Notes: generated by a model from the letters alone, not told the origin. Shown: positions 7,952 through 14,297, counted from the first letter of the stretch. The stretch: 14,464 nt of DNA from Streptomyces sp. NRRL S-337 (GCF_000720175.1 NZ_JOIX01000125.1:1-14464), one strand, 5' to 3'. Numbers and translations: made by a program.

Positions 7952-8077
7952 AAACGAATGGAACAGACAGAACAGATAGAGCAGATGGGTCAGACAGGTC
8001 AGATAGAGCAGATGCAACGCATAGAGCGGATAGAACGAATAGAGCGGACAGATCGAAGAACACGGAACGGACGGAAG
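7952..8077. repeat. 9-bp purine-rich tandem repeat array upstream of cslZ
   Basis: Nonamers in register from 7952, with consensus near GAGCAGATA. Examples are GAACAGATA (7970), GAGCAGATG (7979 and 8006), GGTCAGATA (7997), GAGCGGATA (8024) and GAACGAATA (8033). About 10 clear units and some eroded ones cover roughly 126 bp. On the cslZ-sense strand this is a TC-rich leader just before the start codon. The GC is visibly lower than in the flanking genes. Confidence 0.9.
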
Positions 8078-8158
8078 GCGTCGGCGGGCGACCGGCACAA
8101 GACCGGCAAATGTCCGCCGGCCGAAGCCATCGTGGCACACCGCAACCCCGTCGAAGTC

Positions 8159-8185
8159 GGCCTGTGGACAACCTGTCCACAGGCC
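8159..8185. promoter_or_regulatory. Perfect 12-bp inverted repeat containing two DnaA-box-like sites
   Basis: GGCCTGTGGACA (8159-8170) and TGTCCACAGGCC (8174-8185) are exact inverted copies with a 3-nt spacer. The minus strand of 8163-8171 reads TTGTCCACA, the preferred Streptomyces DnaA box, and 8173-8181 reads CTGTCCACA, one base different. It lies about 47 nt downstream of the sortase-like gene stop and 230 nt upstream of the cslZ start, so it could also serve as a terminator hairpin for the former. Confidence 0.65.
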
Positions 8186-8231
8186 CTCCCGCGGCGGGGC
8201 GTAGGCACGGCGTAGGCAGTGGCGTAGCGCG

Positions 8232-9035
8232 TCAGCGGTGGGGTGCGCCAGCGGGTTGATAGCCCGTCAGGTAGGCCGAGATGACCACCACGCCCCTGCC
8301 GTCGGGGGCCTCGCCGGTCAGCCGGAGTTCGGCGCGGCCGGGGTCGTGGGCGGCGTAGGCCGTACGGGCGTCGAAGCGGGCCCGGTCGTAGCGCTGGACG
8401 TCCTCGACGGCGAACCGGACCGTACTCCCGTCGGAGCGCAGGACGTCGACCCGCTCCCCGGGTGCGAGGCCACCGAGCGACGGGCGGCGGCTCCCGCTCG
8501 TGCCGTCCCGGCCGCCGGTCACGCCATCCCGGCCACCGGCTGCCTCCGCGCCACCGCTCCCGCCCCGCAGGCTGAGCAGCGCCGCGCCCGCCTCCCCGGG
8601 CTGCGGCCCCCGGGCGTACCACCGGATCGCCACGTCGGACATCCCCCGTGCGGCAATGCGGAGCCGGCTCGGCCGTACGGTGGCGGGGGCCCGGACCGGG
8701 GCGTGGGCGTGCGGGGGCTCCTGGCGGCCCAACGGGCGGCCGACGGCGGCGACATCACCGGTCGTGGTGAGCGGGGCGGCCGCGCCGCCGGACAGGTCGC
8801 GGCCCCACAGCCACAGCCCCAGCAGCAGGACCGCCCAGACCACTCCGGCCAGCAGCTGTCCGGGGCGACCGTGCCCGGTGGTCCCGGCCGGCTCCTCGTC
8901 CGCCGGGGGTGTCTCGTGCGCGCGGGGGCCTTTGTCCGCGCGGGCGCCTCTGTCCGCGCCGGTGCGTTTCTCCGCCCGTGGCCCCTCGGCCATCCGTGGC
9001 ACCTCGGCCGCCCGGCGCTTCTCCTCAGCCCTCAT
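8232..9035 (-). CDS. Class F sortase-like membrane protein, catalytic residues apparently lost
   Basis: 267 residues from the ATG at 9035, which overlaps the end of the upstream gene by 11 nt. Residues 1-58 are charged and low complexity (RADKGPRAHETPPADEEP); 61-78 is a single Trp-rich membrane helix (LLAGVVWAVLLLGLWLWG). The extracellular part follows the class F sortase plan: PSRLRIAARG (122-131), PGEAGAALL (146-154), LAPGERVDVLRSDGSTVRF (190-208), VEDVQRYDRARFD (210-222) and ELRLTGEAPDGRGVVVISAYLTGY (236-259, split here as ELRLTG and VVVISAYLTGY). Active members have GHVD where this reads LLSLRGG, and TCGG after LRLI where this reads LRLTGEAP, so catalytic His and Cys are absent; an Arg (R247) remains near the expected place. 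A Gly/Arg-rich insertion (157-183) interrupts the fold. Probably a non-catalytic relative; remote similarity makes the family call moderate. Confidence 0.7.
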   Translation of the reverse strand: MRAEEKRRAAEVPRMAEGPRAEKRTGADRGARADKGPRAHETPPADEEPAGTTGHGRPGQLLAGVVWAVLLLGLWLWGRDLSGGAAAPLTTTGDVAAVGRPLGRQEPPHAHAPVRAPATVRPSRLRIAARGMSDVAIRWYARGPQPGEAGAALLSLRGGSGGAEAAGGRDGVTGGRDGTSGSRRPSLGGLAPGERVDVLRSDGSTVRFAVEDVQRYDRARFDARTAYAAHDPGRAELRLTGEAPDGRGVVVISAYLTGYQPAGAPHR

Positions 9036-9390
9036 CCGCCTCGCCCTGCCGTTCGCGGCGTAGCCGCAGCCGGAGCCGCAGCAGCTGGCCCGCGATGACC
9101 AGAACGGCACCGCCGGCCAGCACCAGGCCGACGGCCGAGGTGCTGCTCAGCTCGCGGCGCGGGGCGGCGTACGGGGTCGGGCGGAGCGCTGCCGGCCGGG
9201 ACGCGGCGGCCGCTGGCCGGGCAGGCGCGAGCCAGGCGGGCGCGGGGTGCGCGCCGCCGTGGGTGGCCGGTGGGCGGGTGACGGAGACCGTGTCGGTCCG
9301 GGCGCCGTACGGATCCGCCGCGTACGCGGGCGCCATCGTCACCGCGGCGGCCGCGACCGCGGCGCAGAGAGCGAGTTGCGGTGAGCCCAT
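9025..9390 (-). CDS. Small secreted protein with C-terminal membrane anchor
   Basis: 121 residues. The ATG at 9390 is preceded by GGAGG (9397-9401) at 6-nt spacing. A signal peptide (1-24, cleavage likely after AYA) leads to a Pro/Ala-rich mature region of about 60 residues. A hydrophobic segment (about 85-103, SAVGLVLAGGAVLVIAG) follows, then a strongly basic tail (RLRLRLRRER). This is the layout of a cell-wall sorting protein, but no LPXTG or LAXTG motif precedes the membrane segment (the sequence there is PRRELSSTS). The stop lies inside the next gene (11-nt overlap), so the two are almost certainly co-translated. Function unknown; it may be a partner of the sortase-like protein. No homolog is recognised. 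Confidence 0.75.
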   Translation of the reverse strand: MGSPQLALCAAVAAAAVTMAPAYAADPYGARTDTVSVTRPPATHGGAHPAPAWLAPARPAAAASRPAALRPTPYAAPRRELSSTSAVGLVLAGGAVLVIAGQLLRLRLRLRRERQGEADEG

Positions 9391-9401
9391 GGTGAACCTC
9401 C

Positions 9402-9626
9402 GATGCCTTTGAAGGTCCGCCCCTACGAGCCCGCCCGCATCCGGTGCGGCCCGAAGCTGCGCCGTTCGGGTGGCGGGTCGCCTCCCGGAAGCGGGATGCG
9501 CTCCTCGGCGGCATCCCCTCCGACTCCGCCCTCGTGCAGAACTCGCGAGGCCTCACCTGCACCAGCAGGTCACGTGCGGATCGGATGGTCGGATACGTTC
9601 ACCGGAATATCCCCCGCCCCTGCCGC
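9402..9626. other. Gene-free stretch upstream of the secreted-protein gene
   Basis: This part of the gap should hold the minus-strand promoter of the two-gene unit ending at 8232. A 6-bp hairpin ACCTGC-ACCA-GCAGGT lies at 9555-9570. Open frames here give Arg/Ser-rich products with no family resemblance. I see no convincing -35/-10 pair. Confidence 0.4.
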
Positions 9627-9692
9627 GTTGTGGCCCCCGAGGGGGCACTTGCGACCCTTACGGGATCTGTTCGACCGCCCCCTAGCTAGGGG
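9627..9692 (+). repeat. Modular repeat element, copy 1 (49-nt core plus hairpin)
   Basis: The core at 9627-9675 begins with a GCCCCCGAGGGGGC hairpin (9633-9646), continues with GCGACCCTTACGGGATCTG and ends TTCGAC. It is followed after 3 nt by the 14-bp palindrome CCCCTAGCTAGGGG (9679-9692). A second, inverted copy lies at 14344-14414 with 45 of 49 core positions identical and the same 3-nt gap. Confidence 0.9.
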
Positions 9693-9707
9693 TAGCCGAA
9701 GGCCCCA

Positions 9708-9830
9708 ACCACCCCAGGCACCGCCGGACACCCCGGCACCGCCAGGCACCCCCGGCACTTCGCCAGGCACCGCCGGACACCCCCGGCCCCCCAGGCACCG
9801 CCGGAACCCCCAGGCACCCCCAGCGCGAGA
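9708..9830. repeat. Degenerate CCAGGCACCGCCGGA repeats
   Basis: Five or so copies of CAGGCACCGCCGGA/CAGGCACCCCC are interspersed with C-rich spacers in the gap before the NagD-like gene. The unit length is not constant. Open frames through it are artefacts of the repeat. The remaining 130 bases to the next start show nothing I can name. Confidence 0.7.
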
Positions 9831-9958
9831 CCGAGATCCCGGCACCCCAGGGCGACCCAGAGACCCCGCCCCGGCGGCCCATCAGGCCTCCTCGCGGCCT
9901 CCCATCAGTCATCTCCCCGTGATGGCGCACCGGCCGGAGCTGCTCGTACGGTAGGACC

Positions 9959-10738
9959 ATGACCGAGCGTAAGCCCATCGAATCCTGGCTCACCGACATG
10001 GACGGCGTCCTGATGCACGAGGGCGTTCCCGTGCCGGGGGCCGATCGCTTCATCACGAAGCTGCGCGATTCCGGCCGGCCCTTCCTGGTGCTCACCAACA
10101 ATTCCATCTACACCGCCCGCGATCTGCACGCCCGGCTGAACCGGATCGGGCTGGAAGTGCCGGCCGAGAACATCTGGACTTCCGCTCTGGCGACCGCCAC
10201 GTTCCTGAACAACCAGCATCCGGGCGGTACGGCGTACGTCATCGGCGAGGCGGGGCTGACCACCGCGCTGCACGACGCCGGTTATGTCATGACGGACCTG
10301 AACCCGGATTTCGTGATTCTGGGCGAAACGCGGACGTATTCCTTCGAGGCGCTGACCAAGGCGATCCGGCTGATCAATGACGGCGCCCGTTTCATCGCCA
10401 CGAATCCCGACAACACCGGCCCGTCCCCCGCGGGTGCCCTGCCGGCGACCGGATCGGTGGCGGCGCTGATCACCAAGGCGACGGGCAAGGAGCCGTACTT
10501 CGTCGGGAAGCCCAACCCGCTGATGATGCGCAGCGCGTTGAACGCCATCGGTGCCCACTCCGAGTCCTCAGCGATGATCGGCGACCGTATGGACACCGAT
10601 GTGCTGGCGGGGCTGGAGGCCGGGATGGAGACCTTCCTGGTGCTGACGGGGCTGACGAGCCGTACCGATATTGATAACTACCCGTACCGCCCGACCAACG
10701 TGGTGGACTCCATCGCGGACATCGTCGACCTGGTCTGA
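9959..10738 (+). CDS. nagD: NagD-like HAD-IIA family phosphatase
   Basis: 259 residues from the ATG at 9959; GTAGGA lies only 3 nt upstream, so initiation is not strong. All HAD motifs are present: nucleophile and acid/base D13 and D15 in LTDMDGVL, motif II VLTNNS (T46), the catalytic lysine in VGKPNP (K184) and the magnesium site GDRMDTD (208-214). The large C2 cap between motifs II and III (NIWTSALATATFL, NPDFVILGETRTYSFEAL, GARFIATNPD) closely follows E. coli NagD, a nucleotide monophosphatase with preference for UMP. Length matches (about 250 in E. coli). It is a cytosolic enzyme that stands alone with its own terminator. The NagD subfamily call is strong from the motif wording; the true substrate is not known, and the N-acetylglucosamine link implied by the gene name is not supported by the neighbours. 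Confidence 0.92.
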   Translation: MTERKPIESWLTDMDGVLMHEGVPVPGADRFITKLRDSGRPFLVLTNNSIYTARDLHARLNRIGLEVPAENIWTSALATATFLNNQHPGGTAYVIGEAGLTTALHDAGYVMTDLNPDFVILGETRTYSFEALTKAIRLINDGARFIATNPDNTGPSPAGALPATGSVAALITKATGKEPYFVGKPNPLMMRSALNAIGAHSESSAMIGDRMDTDVLAGLEAGMETFLVLTGLTSRTDIDNYPYRPTNVVDSIADIVDLV

Positions 10739-10746
10739 GCCCGCAG

Positions 10747-10781
10747 CGCCGTCACGCGGGGTGGCCCCCCGCGTCACGGCG
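10747..10781 (+). terminator. Terminator hairpin of the NagD-like gene
   Basis: CGCCGTCACGCGGGG (10747-10761) pairs with CCCCGCGTCACGGCG (10767-10781) with a single mismatch and a 5-nt loop, 8 nt after the stop codon. There is no U tract. Confidence 0.85.
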
Positions 10782-10861
10782 ACGGGTCCGACCGGCGGCG
10801 GGCCCGCCCTCCGTGCCCTCGACCCCGTCCCCAGCCCGCCCCACCCCAGGTCAGCTTCCGC

Positions 10862-11046
10862 TTGGTCAGTTCCCTATTGATCAGCTTCCGGTTGCCGTCT
10901 TCCAGGCGTTCATACGAGTCCAGGTTCGCCGGCCCGTCATCCTCCACCGGCCAGCTCGTCCCCAAGACGAACAAGGGCCAACTCCTGGTCGTCAACGGGG
11001 ACATCCGGATCAACAACGCCCACATGAAGTCGATGCCGGACCAGGA
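10862..11046 (+). other. Coding-like orphan segment, no gene call
   Basis: The gap between the NagD-like gene and the VOC gene (10739-11325) has no intact gene. One plus-strand stretch (about 10940-11046) reads TGQLVPKTNKGQLLVVNGDI then RINNAHMKSMPDQELGPG with almost every third position G or C, which is the pattern of real coding sequence. Its upstream part reads FRLPSSRRSYESRFAGPSSS. It has no credible start, and the reading beyond 11050 turns into Arg/Pro-rich noise. It may be the remains of a gene. No family is recognised. Confidence 0.25.
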
Positions 11047-11213
11047 GCTTGGGCCCGGCGACGACCGTGCCGCGCCCCGCCCGCCAGCACCTCGCCCTCC
11101 TCCAACTCCGCGAGCAGCGCGGCGATATCGACCTTGGCCGCGTAGTACTCGGGGATGGGACCGTGTTCGAGGACGCCGGACCGGACGGGCGTGCCAGGAT
11201 CCTGGCCGTCCAT
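11047..11213 (-). pseudogene. GntR-family regulator remnant, helix-turn-helix deleted
   Basis: From an ATG at 11213 (CGGAG shortly upstream) the minus strand reads MDGQDPGTPVRSGVLEHG then PIPEYYAAKVDIAALLAELE EGEVL in the style of the first helix of GntR regulators (pattern: P-x-YY-x-x-K-x-x-I-x-x-L-x-x-x-L-x-x-G-x-x-L-P). Normally about 30 residues of helix-turn-helix (ER-LA-x-x-x-x-V-S-R-x-T-V-R-x-A-L) follow. Here the text jumps, with a frame change, to GRGTVVAGPKL (about 11080-11047), which matches the wing and exit of the same domain. The effector domain is missing. I infer an internal deletion plus 3' truncation. Two separate family-like matches in order make chance unlikely, but no alignment was run. 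Confidence 0.5.
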
Positions 11214-11325
11214 GAACTCCGTGAACTCCACGCGGTGATCCCTACGCCCGGGGGCGGGCCGGCGGCGGGGACCGGGCCGCGGAAATCCAGGAGACAACCG
11301 GCCCCTCCCCCGGCACGCTGGGCGC

Positions 11326-11691
11326 ATGCTCGATCACATAGCGGTCCAGGTGACGGACGTGGCGGCCAGTGCCGCCTTCTACGACCAGGTGCTCGCCCCG
11401 CTCGGCGGCGTACGGACGAAGGAGTTCGGGGAGTTCCTCTGCTTCGGCACGACGGGCCACACCCTCTGGCTCGTCCCGGCCACGGACGAGGGCCCGGGCC
11501 GCGAACTCCACCTGGCGTTCAGCGCGCCGGACCGGGCGGCGGTCGATGCGTTCCACGCCGCGGCGGTGGCGGCCGGCGCGGAGTCGCTGCACGCGCCGCG
11601 GGTGTGGCCGGAGTACCACGACGCGTACTACGGGGCGTTCGTCCGTGATCCCGGCGGCCACAACATCGAGGCGGTCTGCCACACGCCGTAG
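11326..11691 (+). CDS. VOC family (glyoxalase/bleomycin-resistance fold) protein
   Basis: 121 residues, a single VOC module pair. The start MLDHIAVQVTDVAASAAFYD with H4 is the classic first strand and helix; the second half begins ELHLAFSAPD (H62) and ends FVRDPGGHNIEAVCH (E115). H4, H62 and E115 fit the metal-binding positions of the family, so it probably binds a divalent metal as a dimer. The DPxGxxIE ending is diagnostic. Members range from lyases and dioxygenases to drug-binding proteins, so no substrate can be given. The ATG at 11326 has no convincing ribosome-binding site. The gene is convergent with the ROK regulator, whose stop lies 43 nt away. Confidence 0.9.
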   Translation: MLDHIAVQVTDVAASAAFYDQVLAPLGGVRTKEFGEFLCFGTTGHTLWLVPATDEGPGRELHLAFSAPDRAAVDAFHAAAVAAGAESLHAPRVWPEYHDAYYGAFVRDPGGHNIEAVCHTP

Positions 11692-11734
11692 GGGCCCGGG
11701 GGGATACGGCGTCTTCCCCGCCGGCTTCTCCCCG

Positions 11735-12910
11735 TCAGTCCCCCTGACCGGTCTGCCGTACGGGCCGGTGGCCGCCGAAGAGCGGGGCGAGGACCAGCTC
11801 CGCCGCGCCGTCGGCGACCGTACGGGCGCCACCCGGGGCGAGCGCCACGGACACCGCGGTACGGGCGCCGGGGCCGGCGCTGCCGCGGGTGCGGGCCTGG
11901 GCAGCGAGCGCCCGGGACACCCCGCCCAGGAACTCCTCGGGGTGGTCGAGCACGGTGCGCCCGCCGAGCAGGACCCGGTCGATGTCGAGGAGTTCGACGA
12001 GATTGGCCGCACCCACGCCCAGCGCCCGCGCCGCGCCCGGGAGATCACCACGGGCGACCGCCGCCAGGCACAGCGCCTCTATGCAGCCCTGCTGCCCGCA
12101 ACTACAGCGCGGGCCGTCCAACTGCACGATTTGGTGGCCGAATTCGCCGGCACCGGTGCGCGGGCCACGGTAGAGGCTGCCGTCCAGCACGAGCCCGGCG
12201 CCGAGGCCGGTGCCCAGATGCAGATAGCCGAAGGAGCCCGTGCCCGCGGACATGCCCTGCGCCAGGCCGAGTGCCGCGGCGTTGGTGTCCTTGTCGAGCA
12301 CGGCGGGCAGGCCGAATCGCGCGGCGAGGACGTCCCGCAGCGGGAAGCCGTCCCACTCAGGAGCGCCGGTGACGCGGTGCAGCACTCCTGCCGTGTGGTC
12401 CAGCGGGCCCGGGCAGGCCACCCCCACACCCAGGACCGGCGGGCCCGCGTCCTCGGCGAGCAGCGCCGCGACCTCCCGTTCGACCGTACCGAGCACCTGC
12501 TCCGCGCCTGCGGCGAAGGCGAGCGGGGCGTGCCGGACAGCGACCGCGCGGCCGGCGAGGTCGACGCGGACGGCGGTGAGCTCGTCGCGGTCCAGGTGCA
12601 GGCCGAGGGCATGGCGGGCGCCGGGGACCAGCCGCAGGACGGTGGCGGGTTTGCCGCCGGTCGAGGCGCGGCGGCCCGCCTCGGCGGCCAGGCCCTCGGT
12701 GCGCAGCCGCGCGGTGATCTTGCTGACGGCCTGTGGGGTCAGCCCGGTCCGCGCGGCGAGCTCCAGCCGGCTGACCCCCGCTTCCCCGGCCGCCCGCAGC
12801 AGGCCCAGCACCAGCGCGGTGTTGTGCCCGCGCAGCGCGGGGAGGTTGGCGCCCACAGACCCGGCGACGCCGCCGAGAGACGGGAAATCGTTGCTGGTCA
12901 CACACCCCAT
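11735..12910 (-). CDS. ROK family transcriptional repressor
   Basis: 391 residues from the ATG at 12910. A GTG at 12901 is an alternative: GACAAT lies where a -10 element would make that GTG leaderless. A TTG at 12937 lies inside the operator and is unlikely. Residues 30-79 form a winged helix-turn-helix (ALVLGLLRAAG, SRLELAARTGLTPQAVSKIT). The rest is a ROK domain: VACPGPLD, LDKDTNAAALG (catalytic-type D208), GTGLGAGLVLDGSLYRG, and the zinc motif H259 (GEFGHQ) with C269, C271 and C276 (CSCGQQGC). Such proteins bind a sugar or sugar phosphate and repress nearby catabolic genes (NagC/Mlc/XylR type). It is divergent from the Gfo/Idh/MocA gene across a shared 25-bp operator. The sugar ligand cannot be read from sequence. 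Confidence 0.93.
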   Translation of the reverse strand: MGCVTSNDFPSLGGVAGSVGANLPALRGHNTALVLGLLRAAGEAGVSRLELAARTGLTPQAVSKITARLRTEGLAAEAGRRASTGGKPATVLRLVPGARHALGLHLDRDELTAVRVDLAGRAVAVRHAPLAFAAGAEQVLGTVEREVAALLAEDAGPPVLGVGVACPGPLDHTAGVLHRVTGAPEWDGFPLRDVLAARFGLPAVLDKDTNAAALGLAQGMSAGTGSFGYLHLGTGLGAGLVLDGSLYRGPRTGAGEFGHQIVQLDGPRCSCGQQGCIEALCLAAVARGDLPGAARALGVGAANLVELLDIDRVLLGGRTVLDHPEEFLGGVSRALAAQARTRGSAGPGARTAVSVALAPGGARTVADGAAELVLAPLFGGHRPVRQTGQGD

Positions 12911-12923
12911 TGTCCGACAACGC

Positions 12924-12952
12924 TTGCACTTAAGCAACAGCGTTGCTTAAGT
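12924..12952 (+). promoter_or_regulatory. Promoter of the Gfo/Idh/MocA gene
   Basis: TTGCAC (12924-12929), a 17-nt spacer and TTAAGT (12947-12952) form a plausible housekeeping promoter. Seven nt beyond the -10 falls at 12959, immediately before the ATG at 12960, so the transcript would be leaderless or nearly so. This explains the missing ribosome-binding site. Confidence 0.5.
12928..12952. promoter_or_regulatory. 25-bp operator for the ROK repressor
   Basis: ACTTAAGCAAC (12928-12938) and GTTGCTTAAGT (12942-12952) are exact inverted copies around AGC. It sits between the divergent ROK and oxidoreductase genes and overlaps the spacer and -10 of the latter. It is AT-rich within very GC-rich DNA. 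Both position and symmetry fit a dimer-binding repressor site. Confidence 0.88.
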
Positions 12953-12959
12953 AGTGGGT

Positions 12960-14090
12960 ATGAGTGAGACGAGCGAGAAGAGCCCCATCGGCGCACCACA
13001 GCGGAACGGCGACTCCCCCGGCGCACCCCTGCGGGTCGGCCTGCTCGGCTACGGCCTGGCCGGCTCCGTCTTCCACGCCCCGCTGATCGCGGCCACCGAC
13101 GGTCTGCTGCTCGACACCGTCTCCACCAGCAGTCCGGAGCGGCAGGCGCAGGCCCGCGCCGAGCATCCGCAGGTGCGCGCGGTCCCCACCGCCGAGGCGG
13201 TCCTCGACCGCGCCGCCGAACTGGACCTGATCGTGGTGGCGTCGCCCAACAAGACCCATGTGCCGCTCGCCACCGCGGCGTTGGAGGCCGGGCTGCCGGT
13301 GGTCGTCGACAAGCCACTGGCCGCCACGGCCGCCGAGGCCGACAAGCTCGCCGCGCTCGCCGCCGACCGCGGCCTGCTGCTCTCCGTCTTCCAGAACCGC
13401 CGCTGGGACAACGACTTCCGCACCGTCCGCAAACTCGTCGAGGAGGGCGCCCTCGGCGACGTCCAGCGCTTCGAGTCCCGCTTCGAGCGCTGGCGCCCGA
13501 CCCCCAAGGGCGGCTGGCGCGAATCCGGCGACCCCACCGAGATCGGCGGACTCCTCTACGACCTCGGCAGCCACCTCGTCGACCAGGCGCTGACCCTCTT
13601 CGGCCCGGTCGTCTCCGTCTACGCCGAGACCGACGTCCGCCGCCCGGGCGCCGAGGCCGACGACGACACGTTCATCGCCCTCACCCACGCGGGTGGCGTC
13701 CGCTCACATCTCTGGATGAGCGCCACCGCCGCCCTGCTGGGCCCCCGCTTCCGGGTACTGGGCAGCAAGGCGGGCTACACCAAGCACGGCCTCGACCCCC
13801 AGGAAGCCGCCCTCCGCGAGGGCCGGCGCCCGGGCGACGACGGCATCGAGTGGGGCGTGGAACCGAAGGCCTGCTGGGGCCGGCTCGGCACCGGAGCCTC
13901 CCCCCGAATGGGCGGCGGCGACCCCGTACCGACCCTGCCGGGCGACTACCCCGCGTACTACGCCGCGATCGCCCGCGCCCTGCGTGGTGGCGGTGACCCC
14001 CCGGTCACCGCCACGGAGGCCGCAGCCACCCTCCGCGTCCTGGAGGCCGCGAAACGATCGGCGGCGGAGGGGGCGGTTGCCCACTGCTAG
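12960..14090 (+). CDS. Gfo/Idh/MocA family NAD(P)-dependent oxidoreductase
   Basis: 376 residues from the ATG at 12960; an in-frame GTG at 12954 is the other choice. The N-terminal Rossmann fold carries GLLGYGLAGSVFHAPL (from 27), LIVVASPNKTHVPLA and VVVDKPLA (catalytic-type lysine K118, equivalent to the EKP lysine). The second domain carries GGLLYDLGSHLVDQ (196-209) with D201 and H205, the usual catalytic pair. The end (DYPAYYAAIARALRGG, PVTATEAAATLRVLEAAKRS) is typical. It should oxidise or reduce a sugar, polyol or inositol-like substrate in the cytosol. Residues 1-22 are a polar extension. It is divergent from, and probably repressed by, the ROK protein. The substrate is unknown. Confidence 0.93.
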   Translation: MSETSEKSPIGAPQRNGDSPGAPLRVGLLGYGLAGSVFHAPLIAATDGLLLDTVSTSSPERQAQARAEHPQVRAVPTAEAVLDRAAELDLIVVASPNKTHVPLATAALEAGLPVVVDKPLAATAAEADKLAALAADRGLLLSVFQNRRWDNDFRTVRKLVEEGALGDVQRFESRFERWRPTPKGGWRESGDPTEIGGLLYDLGSHLVDQALTLFGPVVSVYAETDVRRPGAEADDDTFIALTHAGGVRSHLWMSATAALLGPRFRVLGSKAGYTKHGLDPQEAALREGRRPGDDGIEWGVEPKACWGRLGTGASPRMGGGDPVPTLPGDYPAYYAAIARALRGGGDPPVTATEAAATLRVLEAAKRSAAEGAVAHC

Positions 14091-14127
14091 TCCCGTACGG
14101 AGCCGTCTGTCCCGCCGTGGGAGTTGC

Positions 14128-14220
14128 TCGCCGTTGCGCTTTGCGGCGCCCCGCACGTACCTGTCTGCTGCGCCGCGGGGCGTCTCGCCGTTGCGCTTTG
14201 CGGCGCCGCGTACGTACTTG
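14128..14220. repeat. 57-bp direct repeat, two clear copies
   Basis: TCGCCGTTGCGCTTTGCGGC starts at 14128 and again at 14185; both copies continue GCC.CG.ACGTAC.TG with few differences, giving a 57-bp period. A third eroded copy may start near 14242. In the minus-strand frame it reads as a 19-residue repeat with YVRGAAKRNGE. Between 14091 and 14297 I see no other feature. Confidence 0.85.
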
Positions 14221-14297
14221 GCCGTCCCGCCGCGGTTGTTGTTCGCCGTGGCGCCTGCGGCGGGCTGGGTGGGTGTCGGGTGCGGTGACGGGCCTGC

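Noticed and set aside
7932..8180. An 83-residue extension of the GH6 protein through the 9-bp repeat array
   Set aside because: It would bury a clean lipoprotein signal peptide and lipobox in the middle of the protein.
8238..9098. A 286-residue plus-strand open frame opposite the sortase-like gene
   Set aside because: Its product has no domain pattern, whereas the minus strand shows a membrane helix and sortase-like strands.
9078..9150. Sorting signal (LPXTG type) in the small anchored protein
   Set aside because: No LPXTG, LAXTG or similar motif occurs before the membrane segment.
9444..9689. An 81-residue ORF through repeat element copy 1
   Set aside because: Its ending GALATLTGSVR is just the translation of the repeat core, and the same phrase appears on the other strand at copy 2.
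9708..9830. CRISPR-like array from the CCAGGCACCGCCGGA repeats
   Set aside because: Units are degenerate and irregularly spaced without unique spacers of constant length, and no cas gene is present.
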